Assembly: GCA_020882975.1 (NCBI GenBank)
Contig: JAHRFD010000010.1
Coordinates: 62,001-126,000, forward strand
Source: Microcoleus sp. EPA2
Lineage (GTDB): Bacteria; Cyanobacteriota; Cyanobacteriia; Cyanobacteriales; Microcoleaceae
Direction of reading: 5' to 3'
Length of the DNA stretch: 64,000 nt
The notes under the pieces were generated by a model that saw nothing but the letters and a program-made list of their open reading frames with translations, ran no database searches and was not told the origin of the DNA. The first letter of the stretch is position 1. Every line of letters begins with the position of its first letter. Shown one piece after another: positions 31,874-42,100 of this stretch. A program made the position numbers and the translations under genes.

Positions 31874-32647
31874 ATGAATCTCAGAAGAATCTGGACAGTT
31901 GCCATTAATGTATTTTGGGAAGTAATTCGCGATCGCATTCTTTACTTAATCGTTATTTTTGCTCTGTTGATGGCAGTAATCGTGCGGTTAATCCCGGAAT
32001 TGGCGGCAACAACAGAGCAAAAAATTATCTTAGATACTGGTTTGGCTGCTATTAGTATTTTCGGTCTAATTGTCACAGTCTTTGTTGCTACTGGATTGGT
32101 AAACAAAGAAATTGAAAAACGCACTGTTTACCTGTTAATTGCCAAGCCGATAAGTCGCGCTGAATTAATTGTTGGTAAACACTTAGGGCTGTCGGCGGTA
32201 CTAGCTGTCCTTGTGGCAGCCATGACTGTTATTTATCTGGCAATTCTGAGTTTTAGTCGCATTAATTACCCTGTGCCAAGCATTTTAATAGCTTCACTAT
32301 TCATCTGGTTTGAACTGTGTTTGGTCGCGGCCGTGGGGATTTTATTGGGAGTTTTTAGTAGTTCTTTGCTCGCAAGTTTACTGACATTTGGTGTCTATTT
32401 AGTGGGAAACTCAACGCGGGATTTAGTGGCTTTGGGTAAGTTAACTAAGAATCCTGGTATTGAACAATTGATGATGGGACTTTATCTGATTTTGCCAGAT
32501 TTGGCTAGATTTAATTTGAGAAATGATGCTGTGTACGGACAAGTTCCTTACTTAGCGGCTATGATTACAAATGTCGGCTATGGTTTGTTGTATGGGGTGC
32601 TACTGCTGTCAATTTCAGTTGCTATATTTTCTCGTAGAGAGTTTTAA
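31874..32647 (+). CDS. fraE: FraE-like ABC-2 type permease
   Basis: A 257-residue ABC-2 membrane protein with about six hydrophobic segments, e.g. IRDRILYLIVIFALLMAVI, ISIFGLIVTVFVATGLVN, GILLGVFSSSLLASLLTFGV. The cytoplasmic loop NKEIEKRTVYLLIAKPISRAEL holds the conserved KPISR motif of ABC-2 permeases. It follows fraC-fraD in the fraCDE order and in this context is FraE. The ATPase partner is not adjacent. It stands as the third gene of the operon, 78 bases after fraD. Confidence 0.88.
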   Translation: MNLRRIWTVAINVFWEVIRDRILYLIVIFALLMAVIVRLIPELAATTEQKIILDTGLAAISIFGLIVTVFVATGLVNKEIEKRTVYLLIAKPISRAELIVGKHLGLSAVLAVLVAAMTVIYLAILSFSRINYPVPSILIASLFIWFELCLVAAVGILLGVFSSSLLASLLTFGVYLVGNSTRDLVALGKLTKNPGIEQLMMGLYLILPDLARFNLRNDAVYGQVPYLAAMITNVGYGLLYGVLLLSISVAIFSRREF

Positions 32648-32658
32648 CCATCATCTTC

Positions 32659-32763
32659 TATAGCAATCCTCGCATCATTTGTGAATTTCTTACTCCCTCC
32701 CCTTGCTAAGGGGAGGGCTGGGGTGGGGTAAAAAAAATTACGACTCCTGCAAGGATTGCTATA
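32659..32763. mobile_element. 105-bp foldback element with 12-bp inverted ends
   Basis: It starts TATAGCAATCCT and ends AGGATTGCTATA, exact inverses. The centre is TACTCCCTCCCCTTGCTAAG then GGGAGGGCTGGGGTGGGGTA. A decayed relative lies at 24259-24334. It fills the space after fraE. Confidence 0.8.
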
Positions 32764-32874
32764 TACCTTCAGCGGGTGCAGTAAAATTGAATGGGCAAGC
32801 TAGAATATAGAAAAGATTATCGATCGCCAATCTCGACTAAAATTCAAACTTTTATTGGTAAAATGAGGTGTCCT

Positions 32875-33717
32875 ATGACTGCTGTAATTCACAAACCAAT
32901 ATCACAGCTAAAAATTACCTGGCCGCTGCTACCCGATGATTTTATTCTACCAGATGACCCCGTGGAAAATATAGAACATCCTTTAATCGCGAATGGTTTA
33001 CGCCAGTCTGTAGTGGATTGCCCGGAACTAATACAAGACGCACTGATAGTTTCTAATTTTGCATTGTGTGCGGCGGTGGACGATCGCACTATTTGCAAAG
33101 GCCCAGATTGGATGTACGTGCGCCCCGTGCAACCTTGGCCTCACAACTATCCCCGTCGTAGTTACACGCCTCATACCGAAGGAACAGTGCCTTCTGTCGT
33201 GATGGAATTTCTCTCAGCTACTTACGGTGATGAATACTCTGTCGAACATACAGAAGAAATCGGTAAGTGGTTTTTTTACGAACAAGTAATCAAAGTTCCT
33301 CGCTATGTGATTTTTCGACCGCATACGGGCAGAATAGAAGTCTATGCCCTGGAATCGGAGCGATACAACAATCAAAAACCCGATGAAAATGGGCGTTATT
33401 TAATACCTGGATTGGATCTGTTTTTGGGAGTTTGGGTGGGTACTCGCGAAGGTAGAACCGGAAATTGGCTGCGCTGGTGGAATATGGCTGGGGAGTTGCT
33501 GTTGTGGCCAGAAGAACGGGCAGAAGCTGAACGCCAGCGCGCAGAAGCCGAACGCCAGCGCGCAGAAGCCGAACGCCAGCGGGCCGAAGCCGAACGCCAG
33601 CGCGCAGAAGCCCAAAGCCAAGAAAAAGAGTTAGCCCAGACTATGCTGGAACAGGAAAGACAGCGCAATCAAGAGCTTTTGGCTAGATTAGCCGCCCTTG
33701 GCATCGATCCAGAATAA
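32875..33717 (+). CDS. Uma2-family (DUF820) nuclease-like protein with coiled-coil tail
   Basis: A ~280-residue Uma2/DUF820 protein, a PD-(D/E)XK-like fold abundant in cyanobacteria and of uncertain function. Start chosen: ATG 32875 (MTAVIHKPISQLKITW), preceded by GAGG; an upstream ATG at 32791 is less likely. Signatures are CKGPDWMYVRPVQPW, VPSVVMEFLSATYG with the catalytic-type Glu, YEQVIKVPRYVIFRP and IPGLDLFLGVWVG. Near the end, four copies of a 7-residue unit (AERQRAE, a 21-bp tandem repeat at ~33520-33610) make a coiled coil. Some Uma2 proteins sit near mobile DNA; here there is no partner. Confidence 0.88.
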   Translation: MTAVIHKPISQLKITWPLLPDDFILPDDPVENIEHPLIANGLRQSVVDCPELIQDALIVSNFALCAAVDDRTICKGPDWMYVRPVQPWPHNYPRRSYTPHTEGTVPSVVMEFLSATYGDEYSVEHTEEIGKWFFYEQVIKVPRYVIFRPHTGRIEVYALESERYNNQKPDENGRYLIPGLDLFLGVWVGTREGRTGNWLRWWNMAGELLLWPEERAEAERQRAEAERQRAEAERQRAEAERQRAEAQSQEKELAQTMLEQERQRNQELLARLAALGIDPE

Positions 33718-33748
33718 GTAAACTTACTTAAAAAACCAAACACTCAGA

Positions 33749-33776
33749 ACCCTGACTTCTTCTGGAAGTCGGGGCT
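33749..33776. repeat. Hairpin repeat upstream of larE
   Basis: AACCCTGACTTCTTCTGGAA then GTCGGGGCTC. It could end the Uma2 transcript. Same type as 31816-31845. Confidence 0.7.
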
Positions 33777-33816
33777 CTAATATCGATCGCATTTTACAGT
33801 AATCAAAATTGAAATC

Positions 33817-34644
33817 ATGTTAGTCGAAAAATTCGCAAAATTAAAAACTATCTTCGCAGAAATGGATCGGGCGCTGATTGCCTACTCTGGCGGTATTGAC
33901 AGCACTTTGGTGGCCAAAATTGCTTTTGATGTCTTGGGCGATCGCGCTTTGGCAGTGACAGCAGTTTCCCCATCTTTATTGCCAGAAGATTTAGAAGATG
34001 CGCGGATTCAAGCAGCAGAAATTGGGATAGCCCACCAAGAGGTGGAAACTCAAGAAATGGCAAATCCTAATTACACTTCTAACCCAGTTAATCGCTGCTA
34101 TTTTTGCAAAAGCGAACTGCACGATACTTTGAAACCGCTAGCACTCGCTAAGGGTTATCCTTATGTGGTGGATGGGGTTAATGCTGATGATTTAAAGGAT
34201 TATCGTCCGGGAATTGTGGCGGCGAAGGAACGGGGGGCTCGATCGCCTTTGGCAGAAGTCGGCATGGCTAAATTTGAAGTGCGACAATTGGCAAAAGAAT
34301 TAAATTTGCCTTGGTGGGACAAACCAGCTCAACCTTGTCTGAGTTCGCGCTTTCCCTACGGTGAAGAAATCACCGCGGCCAAGTTGCAAAGAGTTGGGCG
34401 CGCTGAACGGTATTTGCGGCAGTTGGGACTGAAAAATCTGCGAGTGCGATCGGACCAAGATACGGCGCGCATTGAGTTACCAGCCGAGGAGATCAAGGAA
34501 TTTGTGTTAAAGCAAGATTTGTCTGCATTGGTAGCCGTGTTTCAAGAGTTTGGTTTTGTTTACGCGACTTTGGATTTGGAGGGATTTCGCAGCGGCAAAT
34601 TAAATCAGGTTTTGCAGCCGGAGTTGTTGGAGAAAAAAGGTTGA
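33817..34644 (+). CDS. larE: LarE-type ATP-dependent sacrificial sulfur transferase
   Basis: A 275-residue member of the LarE/ExsB-like PP-loop family. The ATP motif is SGGIDSTLVAK (residues ~25-35). NPVNRCYFCKSELHD carries paired cysteines, then GVNADDLKDYRPGIVAA, and the PAQPCLSSRFPYGEEI segment with the candidate sacrificial cysteine. LarE supplies sulfur for the nickel-pincer (NPN) cofactor of lactate racemase and relatives; LarB and LarC are not nearby. In many cyanobacteria larE stands alone, so its exact sulfur acceptor is uncertain. The start is unambiguous. Confidence 0.92.
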   Translation: MLVEKFAKLKTIFAEMDRALIAYSGGIDSTLVAKIAFDVLGDRALAVTAVSPSLLPEDLEDARIQAAEIGIAHQEVETQEMANPNYTSNPVNRCYFCKSELHDTLKPLALAKGYPYVVDGVNADDLKDYRPGIVAAKERGARSPLAEVGMAKFEVRQLAKELNLPWWDKPAQPCLSSRFPYGEEITAAKLQRVGRAERYLRQLGLKNLRVRSDQDTARIELPAEEIKEFVLKQDLSALVAVFQEFGFVYATLDLEGFRSGKLNQVLQPELLEKKG

Positions 34645-34662
34645 TTAGTTTTGCATAGAATT

Positions 34663-34708
34663 AGCTCCCCCTACCCCCCCCACCCGCCCCAAGGGGGGGT
34701 GGGGGATC
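34663..34708. repeat. GC-rich hairpin after larE
   Basis: AGCTCCCCCTACCCCCCCCA then CCCGCCCCAAGGGGGGGTGG and GGGATC. A diverged relative of family B and possibly a larE terminator. Confidence 0.6.
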
Positions 34709-34821
34709 GAGATAGGTGCAAATTCACATTAAATTGGTATAATCTAAAAATTTGCCTGCATCCTGATGGCTGGTTCAACCAATAGCACAAACTGAAGTAG
34801 CAGCAAGCTAAAAGAAGTTTT

Positions 34822-35010
34822 ATGAAAGTTAAATTTAGGTTAATTTCAGTCTATTTAGCCTTAGTTTGTATTTAGATCCCCTTTCGAGTGCTAGCTAATC
34901 CCCAAGGGTCGGGAGATACTGTCAGCTCGGCACTGTGGTGGCAAATGGCCGTGTACAATCAGGTACAGCAAATTAAAGTGTTATTAAATATTTTAAAATC
35001 TCCCCTATAA
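34822..35010 (+). pseudogene. Small secreted-protein frame interrupted by a TAG
   Basis: ATG at 34822 reads MKVKFRLISVYLALVCI and then a TAG at 34873-34875. The same frame continues IPFRVLANPQGSGDTVSSAL, then WWQMAVYNQVQQIKVLLNIL and KSPL up to TAA at 35008. Upstream of the TAG is a signal-peptide-like hydrophobic stretch, downstream a VLA-NP cleavage-like site and an amphipathic tail. One substitution would restore a 62-residue exported peptide. Either a nonsense-disrupted gene or read-through is possible. A ribosome site is not obvious, but the ATG is well placed. Confidence 0.5.
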
Positions 35011-35077
35011 ACCGCAGATTCCGCAGCCCCTAAAGGGCCTGGATTTGGTATGAGGAGTTTTATTCCTCCTACATTTG

Positions 35078-36130
35078 CTAACAGTCTGTTCCCACCGCCT
35101 CCTCCCTATTTATTGAGATTATCACTTCGGTTCCCTCTCCTGGCTGGCTGTGGACAGTTAGCTGTGCATTAATGCGATCGCATCGTTCTCTGATTCCTAA
35201 AAAACCAAATCCGGTATCACAAAAATTACTTTCTATATCAAATCCTTGTCCGTTGTCTTTGACTTGCAACATCAACAGACTTGTTTCATAAACTAATTCG
35301 ATTTTAATCACACTTGCTTTCGCATATTTAACAGCATTAGTTAATGCTTCTTGTCCGATGCGTAGCAGGTTATTTTCTACTTCTGGTGGCAGGGAATATA
35401 CCGCACCGACGACTTCACAAACAATGCGGGTATCTGTATGCGAGGACATTTGTATAGCAAGGCGATCGAAAGCGCTACACAAATCGCCATCTTCTAACAA
35501 TTGTGGGCGCAGTCCTTGCACCGATCGTCTCGCTTCAGCAAGTCCTAGTCGTGCCAATTCCTTGACGGTTTTCAGGTGTGTCTGCACCTGTTGTGGATTG
35601 ATAGCGATCGCCCGTTGGGCCGATCCTAAATGCACGATAATACCTGTAAAAGCTTGCGCTAAAGTATCGTGAATTTCTCGCGCCATACGCCTGCGCTCTT
35701 CCAAAATACTTTGCTCTATGACTTGTTTAGACAGCTTGACAATTCGCAATTGATTTTCAATTCTCGCTAAAACTTCTGGCTGTTGAAAAGGTTTGGTGAT
35801 GTAGTCTGCACCGCCCAGAGAAAATGCTTTAACTTTATCAAATACATCGTCCAAAGCACTGATAAAAATTACGGGAATATCTTTAGTTCGTTCAGATGCT
35901 TTTAGTTGTTCGCAGATTTGATATCCATCCATTTGAGGCATCATAATATCCAGTAAAATTAAATCTGGTAAGTGGGACTGGATAAACTTGAGAGCTAATT
36001 TGCCACTTGGTGCTAGATGGACTTTATACCCAGCCCCGGATAAAATTCCGCTTAAAAGATGTAAATTCTCAGGGCTGTCATCAACAATTAAAATAGTTTC
36101 TTGATTGGTGGGATTTGGATTAGTATTCAT
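35078..36130 (-). CDS. Response regulator-histidine kinase (REC-HisKA_3-HATPase)
   Basis: A 350-residue signalling protein. Residues 10-130 are a receiver domain with the phosphoacceptor Asp61 (LILLDIMMPQMDGY) and ITKPF Lys113. Residues ~140-215 form a HisKA_3 dimerisation region with ERRRMAREIHDTLAQAF (His154). It ends in a NarX/DesK-type ATPase (NLLRIGQEALTNAVKYAK, DNGQGFD, GFGFLGIRERC). It is unusual in having the receiver first and the kinase after it. Its start overlaps the stop of the upstream 2168-residue kinase by 11 bases, so the two are co-translated and very likely work in one phosphorelay. Confidence 0.93.
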   Translation of the reverse strand: MNTNPNPTNQETILIVDDSPENLHLLSGILSGAGYKVHLAPSGKLALKFIQSHLPDLILLDIMMPQMDGYQICEQLKASERTKDIPVIFISALDDVFDKVKAFSLGGADYITKPFQQPEVLARIENQLRIVKLSKQVIEQSILEERRRMAREIHDTLAQAFTGIIVHLGSAQRAIAINPQQVQTHLKTVKELARLGLAEARRSVQGLRPQLLEDGDLCSAFDRLAIQMSSHTDTRIVCEVVGAVYSLPPEVENNLLRIGQEALTNAVKYAKASVIKIELVYETSLLMLQVKDNGQGFDIESNFCDTGFGFLGIRERCDRINAQLTVHSQPGEGTEVIISINREEAVGTDC

Positions 36131-39100
36131 GATTCATGCCCAAGGATGTTATTAAATCTAGTAATTGTTCGTATTGGAATTTTTGAACACCCAGGGCGAT
36201 CGCCTCAGCTAAAGGTTGATTTATTTCCCTAATTTGAGCGATCGCTCTTTGCACCATTGCCAAATCGAGATTGCTAATCCCTTGCTCCAGGTTAGCTACT
36301 AACTCCCAAGGCAAATCACATAAAGCCTGTTTTGTCAATATATTGCCATCGGTTTCTTTCAAATTAGACGCAGTATTGAGTTGTTCAAAAACTAACTTCA
36401 CTCCCATATGCTTGTGCAGCGTATCAAAGATATGTTGCTCTGTAAAAGGTTTGCGAAGAAAATCATCGCAGCCGATCGCCATAATCCCAGCTTTTTCTTC
36501 TTCAAAGCTGCTAGCTGTTACGGCAATAATTGCTGTCGATCGAAATTCGATCCCCCCCCCGCCCCCCTTAAGAAGGGGGGAGCTAGATGATAGTTTGTCT
36601 TCCGTTTCTCTGGCTTTAATTAGTTTGGTGGCTTCATACCCATCCATCACCGGCATTCGCAGATCCATAAAGATTAAATGCGGTGAATTTTTCTGCCAAC
36701 TTTCTATAGCTTCAATTCCGTTAGTAGCTTGGTAAATTTCAACGCCAAAAGGCAAAAGCAGTTTCACTAACAGTTGCCGACTCTCGAAAGCATCATCGGC
36801 AATTAAAATTCGATATTTTGGCTGATTCGGTGCGATCGCAATTACTCGACGAGTTGGCTGTTGGCTAGTAAGTTCGACATTTGTAACTGGATTAACTTTA
36901 ATATCAAATTTGACAACAGTACCGCGTCCCACAGCAGAACTTACGCTAATTTCACCACCCATCAACTGCACAAAAGAGCGGGCTATAGTTAAACCCAATC
37001 CGGTTCCCTGTTGGGATTGTTGACCGGTTCTTGTTTGCACAAAAGCTTCAAACAAAGTTTCTAACTCATCCGCCTCAATTCCCGGCCCCGTGTCTTCTAC
37101 TTCAAATTGGATTATTCCGGGTTCTCCTTCAGTTTTTATTCTGACACAAATGCCTCCTTTTGTGGTAAATTTAACCGCATTTGCCAACAGGTTAATTAAT
37201 ACTTGGCGCAATTTAATCTCGTCAGTTTGTACGTATTGGGGAACCTTTACCTGTCGCTCAAATAATAAATGTAATCCCTTACTTTTGGTCTCTAGTTGAA
37301 ACATATATTCTAGATCGTTCAGCAGTCGGTGCAGGTCAAAATTTGTCTGGTTAATAGTTGCTCGTCCCGCTTCTATTTTGGACAAATCTAATACTTGATT
37401 AATCAGTGCGAGCAAATGTTCGCCACTGCGGGAAATAATACCCAAATGTTCTTGCTGTTCGGCTAATAAATTAGAACTGCGATTCATCAATTCGCAAAAA
37501 CCGAGAATTGCATTGAGGGGAGTCCGCAATTCATGGCTCATATTTGCGAGGAAGGTGCTTTTAGCTAGATTGGCTGCTTGTGCGGCATCTTCGGCGCGTT
37601 TTCTATCGATGATTTCTCGCTGGAGTTCGAGAGTGCGATCGCTCACTTGCTGTTCTAAGGTACGATTGTAATTTGCTAAAATATTTTCGGCTTGTTTGCG
37701 ATCGGTGATATCGGCAAAAGTGGCGATCGCATAATTAATCTTACCCGTTTCATCCACAATTGGCGTGCTGGAAACTTCCAAGGAAACAATCTTATCGCTT
37801 CCGTGCAGTTCCATATCGTCTACTTTGACAGTTTCACCCGCCAAAGAACGCACTATCGGCATTTGCGCGGTGGGATATAATTCGTTAGTTCCTGCTAAAT
37901 AAACTTGACCAATTTCTGCAAATTGAGCCACATTTAATTCTGGTATATAATTAATACCGCTGAGTTGGGAAGCTGTGGGATTTGCGTAGGAAATTTGTCC
38001 GCTACTGTCAATCACTGTAACCCCAATCGGCATCGCATTGATAAATTGAGTCAGTCGGTTTTCGCGTTCTTTTACTTCTGTGTATAGTTTAGCGTTAGTA
38101 AGGGCGATCGCCGCTTGTCCCGATAACAATTTTAATACTTCCAGGCGATCGGGAGTAAAAGCTTGGGGGGTGAGGTTATTTTCGAGATAAACAATCGCAG
38201 CCAGTTGACCTTGATTCATCAAAGCCGCACACAAAATAGACTTGGGCTGACGCGATATGATGTAAGAATCCTTCGTAAAGTTGCCTGCACGAGTGGCATC
38301 ATTCAACACCACGTTTTCCTTAGTTCTGGCCACATAATTAATAATATTTTCGGAAATTTCCTGGCAATTTTGAACAGGCTCAGATTGCAACACTGTTATC
38401 CGTTCCTCGTTCATTACACCTTCAGCTTCAATCAGCAATTTTCCCTGATTTTCTAAAATCAAGTATCCTTTTTGAGCACCGACATTTTCGATCAAAATTT
38501 TCATCAATCTAGATAGTAATTTCTCCCTAACAATTTCGCCAGAAATAGCCTCGGAAGCTTTCATCACGGTATCGATATCCAAGGAAGAACTAGAATGGTT
38601 GTCTGTGGTTGATGTCGTGGTTAAAATATTTTTAGTTATCGCTCTATCGATGACAAATAATTGCGGATATCGCATTTCTAAATCTTTAACTTTAGCCACC
38701 GCACCCCAGAGTTGATAGCAGTAACGAGCTTCCTGCATATAAGCTTTAGCTGTTAATTCTTTTGCCTTGGATAAATAGAACTTGGCGGCGAGTTCGTAAG
38801 CAATGGCTGCTTCATGGATGTACTCGTTTTCTTTGGCGAGGGAAATCGCGCGATCGTAATAATCCATTGCTTCCAAAAATTGACCCAAAACTCGTGCTTT
38901 TTCAGCCTCTACCAAATATACTTTATGTAAGTAATTCATGGGAGCGTGTTCCGCCCATTTACACATCTTTTTTTGGTTGATATTCACTCGCTTAAGCCAA
39001 TTATTTCTCTCTTCAATAGCTGTTTCTTTACTCAAAAGTTTTAAACAAACTAAAGAATCATAAAAGTGAAATATGGGAACAGTAACTACTCCTATTTCAC

Positions 39101-42100
39101 CAGTAATATACTGTTTTGCTAGGTCGGCATTGTTCGCCGCTAAATAATAATTTTCAAATAACAACCCTAAAATCAGTTTATTTAAATAAAGCAATAACAA
39201 CCCGTGATTGTCATTATTTAATAGATAGATAGGTATTGATTTATCTTCATTGAAAGCACCTCCTATCAACTGAATAGTATTGCTTGACTTAGATTGTAAA
39301 TTATAAACTACCTCTAAAAGCATAGAAATGTAATTTAAACCACTGGTTTGTCTAAAATTGCTAATAATTTGTCTGTAATTTATGATTTCCTGTTCTAGTT
39401 TAGCAAGTTCAAAACCCATTGCATAATAATTAAGAGGTAGCTCGAATAAAACATAGCCAATAAATTCCAAGTCTCCTGTGTCAACCGCACTTTGATAAGC
39501 TTCTAATAATATCCCTCTACTTTCCTTTAAATGCTTTTTCCAATGTATAATATGATTGCCAATAGCATCTAAAACTTTAGCTTTGACTTCGCGAGCATTC
39601 AAGCGTTCTACTAGCTTTAAGGCCAATTGGGAAAACTGATAACCTAACTCAATATCTAAAACATTCGCACACAACACAACGCCGTAAGTCGCATAAGCAA
39701 AAGCAGACAAACTAGAATTTCCATATTTGATCGATAAATTGACATTAGCTAAAACAATTAATGTCATTAAATTGGGATTAGCTATATAGGTAGTCCCTAT
39801 TAGTCTTGATAAAATAAACAAAGCGGCTAGAGGTTCAGGTTGTCTCATTTCAGGCAAGTGAAGTAAGTCCTCAACTTTCCAGCCAGCTAGAAGAGACTTG
39901 GTTTCTTCAAATCCTGTTTCAACATCCTTCAAATCAGGATTTTCTGGTAAACTTATACCTAATAAATTTAAAAAAAATAAACCTATTTTTATGCCTTCTT
40001 GAAAGTTACTCTGAGAAAGCGTACTTTGAATTTTTAAATCGTAAATTTTGGCTTTATCTAGGGTTATTTTAGATTCTTTTAGCACGATATCAGCTAAACT
40101 TTCCATCTGCTCGAAATTCCCTAAAAGGTAAGCGACTTCTGCGGCTTCTTGATGCAGTTGTAAGCTGAGGTTATATTGCACCACCCAACAGTTTTTTGCC
40201 AGCAAGTTTATGCCTGTTTGCAGGTAGTTGAAAGCTGACTGATATGCCGCTGATGCCTTGGCTTTATTGCCCGCAATCAAATTTAACTGGGCTACTTCAT
40301 CTTTTTCTGACTGCTGGGTAATTAATGATGTGGCAAAATTCAGTTGATTAACAATGTCAAATATTTTTTGTTCTCGCTTATCCACAGGATTTTTTTGCAA
40401 CAAAATTTGCCCAATTTGCCTGTGGACAATTGGCCGCTCCTGTTCATCAATCAGGGAATAAGCAGCTTGCTGAATTCTGTCATGGACAAACTTGTATTCG
40501 AGGAATTGAGACTTTGGTAATTTCCCGGCAATTTCTAATTCCACATCTCCCATATTCCCCAGCAATACGACTAAATTTTCAGCAACTGCTGCGTACAAAT
40601 TATCCGCAGTTTGTCCCAGAGATTTTTCGCCAAGTGAGGCTAGAGTTTGCAGATCGAATTGATTGCCAATGCAGGCTGCTATCTTTAACGTTTCCTGCGT
40701 CTTCTCTGACAGTTGTTGAATTTTGCCAGCCATTAATTCGACAACATTATCAGTGAAATTTCTCGCTTTAATTTCTTCTAAATTCCACTGCCAACCCCCC
40801 TGTATCCCCAGGGCGGTTTCATTCTGTTGTAGGGGCAAACCCCTGGTAGTTGCCCCGATATCTGAAACAGCCCTGGAGGTAAAGTCAAATTGTAACAGTC
40901 CTTCTGTATAAAGCGATTTGAGAAATTCATTCATAAAGAAAGGATTCCCGCCGGTTTTAAAAAAGACTAACTCGGCAAGGGATTTGACTCTTGCTTCCGG
41001 GCAATTCAGGGCATCGGCAATCATTTGAGTAACAGAGGCTAAATCCAAAGGTGACAGGAATATGCGATCGACTTTTACCCCTGTTTCGACAATTTCTGCA
41101 ATTGTTAACATTAATGGATGGGCCACAGAAACTTCATTATCCCGATAAGCCCCAATTAAAAACAGTCCGGCTGGCGAAGCATTCATCAGCAGTTGCATTA
41201 GTTTCAGAGATGCCCCGTCAGCCCACTGCAAATCGTCGATAAAGATTGTCAAGGGATGTTCGGGTTTGGTAAAGACTTTAATAAAGTTTTGAAATACAAA
41301 ATTAAAGCGATTTTCGGCTTCACTAGCTCCTAATTCTGGCGGCGCGGGTTGCTGGCCGATAATTAATTCAATTTCAGGAATTACGTCAATAATAACTTGG
41401 GCGTTGATTCCCAATGCTGCTAATAGATTTTCGCGCCATTGATTGAGATGAGCTTCGCTTTCTGTTAACAGTTGTTTGGCTAAATCCTGAAAAGCGCTGA
41501 CAATGGCGCTGTAGGGAATGTTGCGCTGGTATTGGTCAAATTTACCAGAAATAAAATAACCGCGCTGTTGAGTAATCGGTTTGTACAATTCTTGCACTAA
41601 AGCTGATTTGCCGATACCGGAATATCCCGAAATCAGCATTATTGAACTGGTGGCACAGCCATCTTGCCCCTGTCCGCTGACTCTTTCAAAAGCTGTTAGC
41701 AAACTATCAATTTCTCGCTCTCTGCCGTAAAGTTTTTGGGGAATTTGAAAGCGTTCGGAAATATCTTGACAACCGAGCGCAAATACTGATATATTGTTAG
41801 TAGTTTGCATTTGATTCAAACATTCTTCTAAATCTAGTTTAATACCAATAGCACTTTGATAGCGCTCCTCAGCATTCTTCCCCATCAACTTCATCACAAT
41901 ATCGTCAATAATTTGGGGTATTTCTGGATTTATATGGGAGGGATACAAGGGCTGTTTAGCGAGATGACTGTGTACTAATTCCAGCACATCATGAGTCTCA
42001 AAAGGCAATTTGTTTGTCAGCAGTTCGTAAAAGGTAGCGCCCAGGGAATAAAAATCAGTACGGTAATCGAGACTGCGGTTCATTCTGCCTGTTTGTTCCG

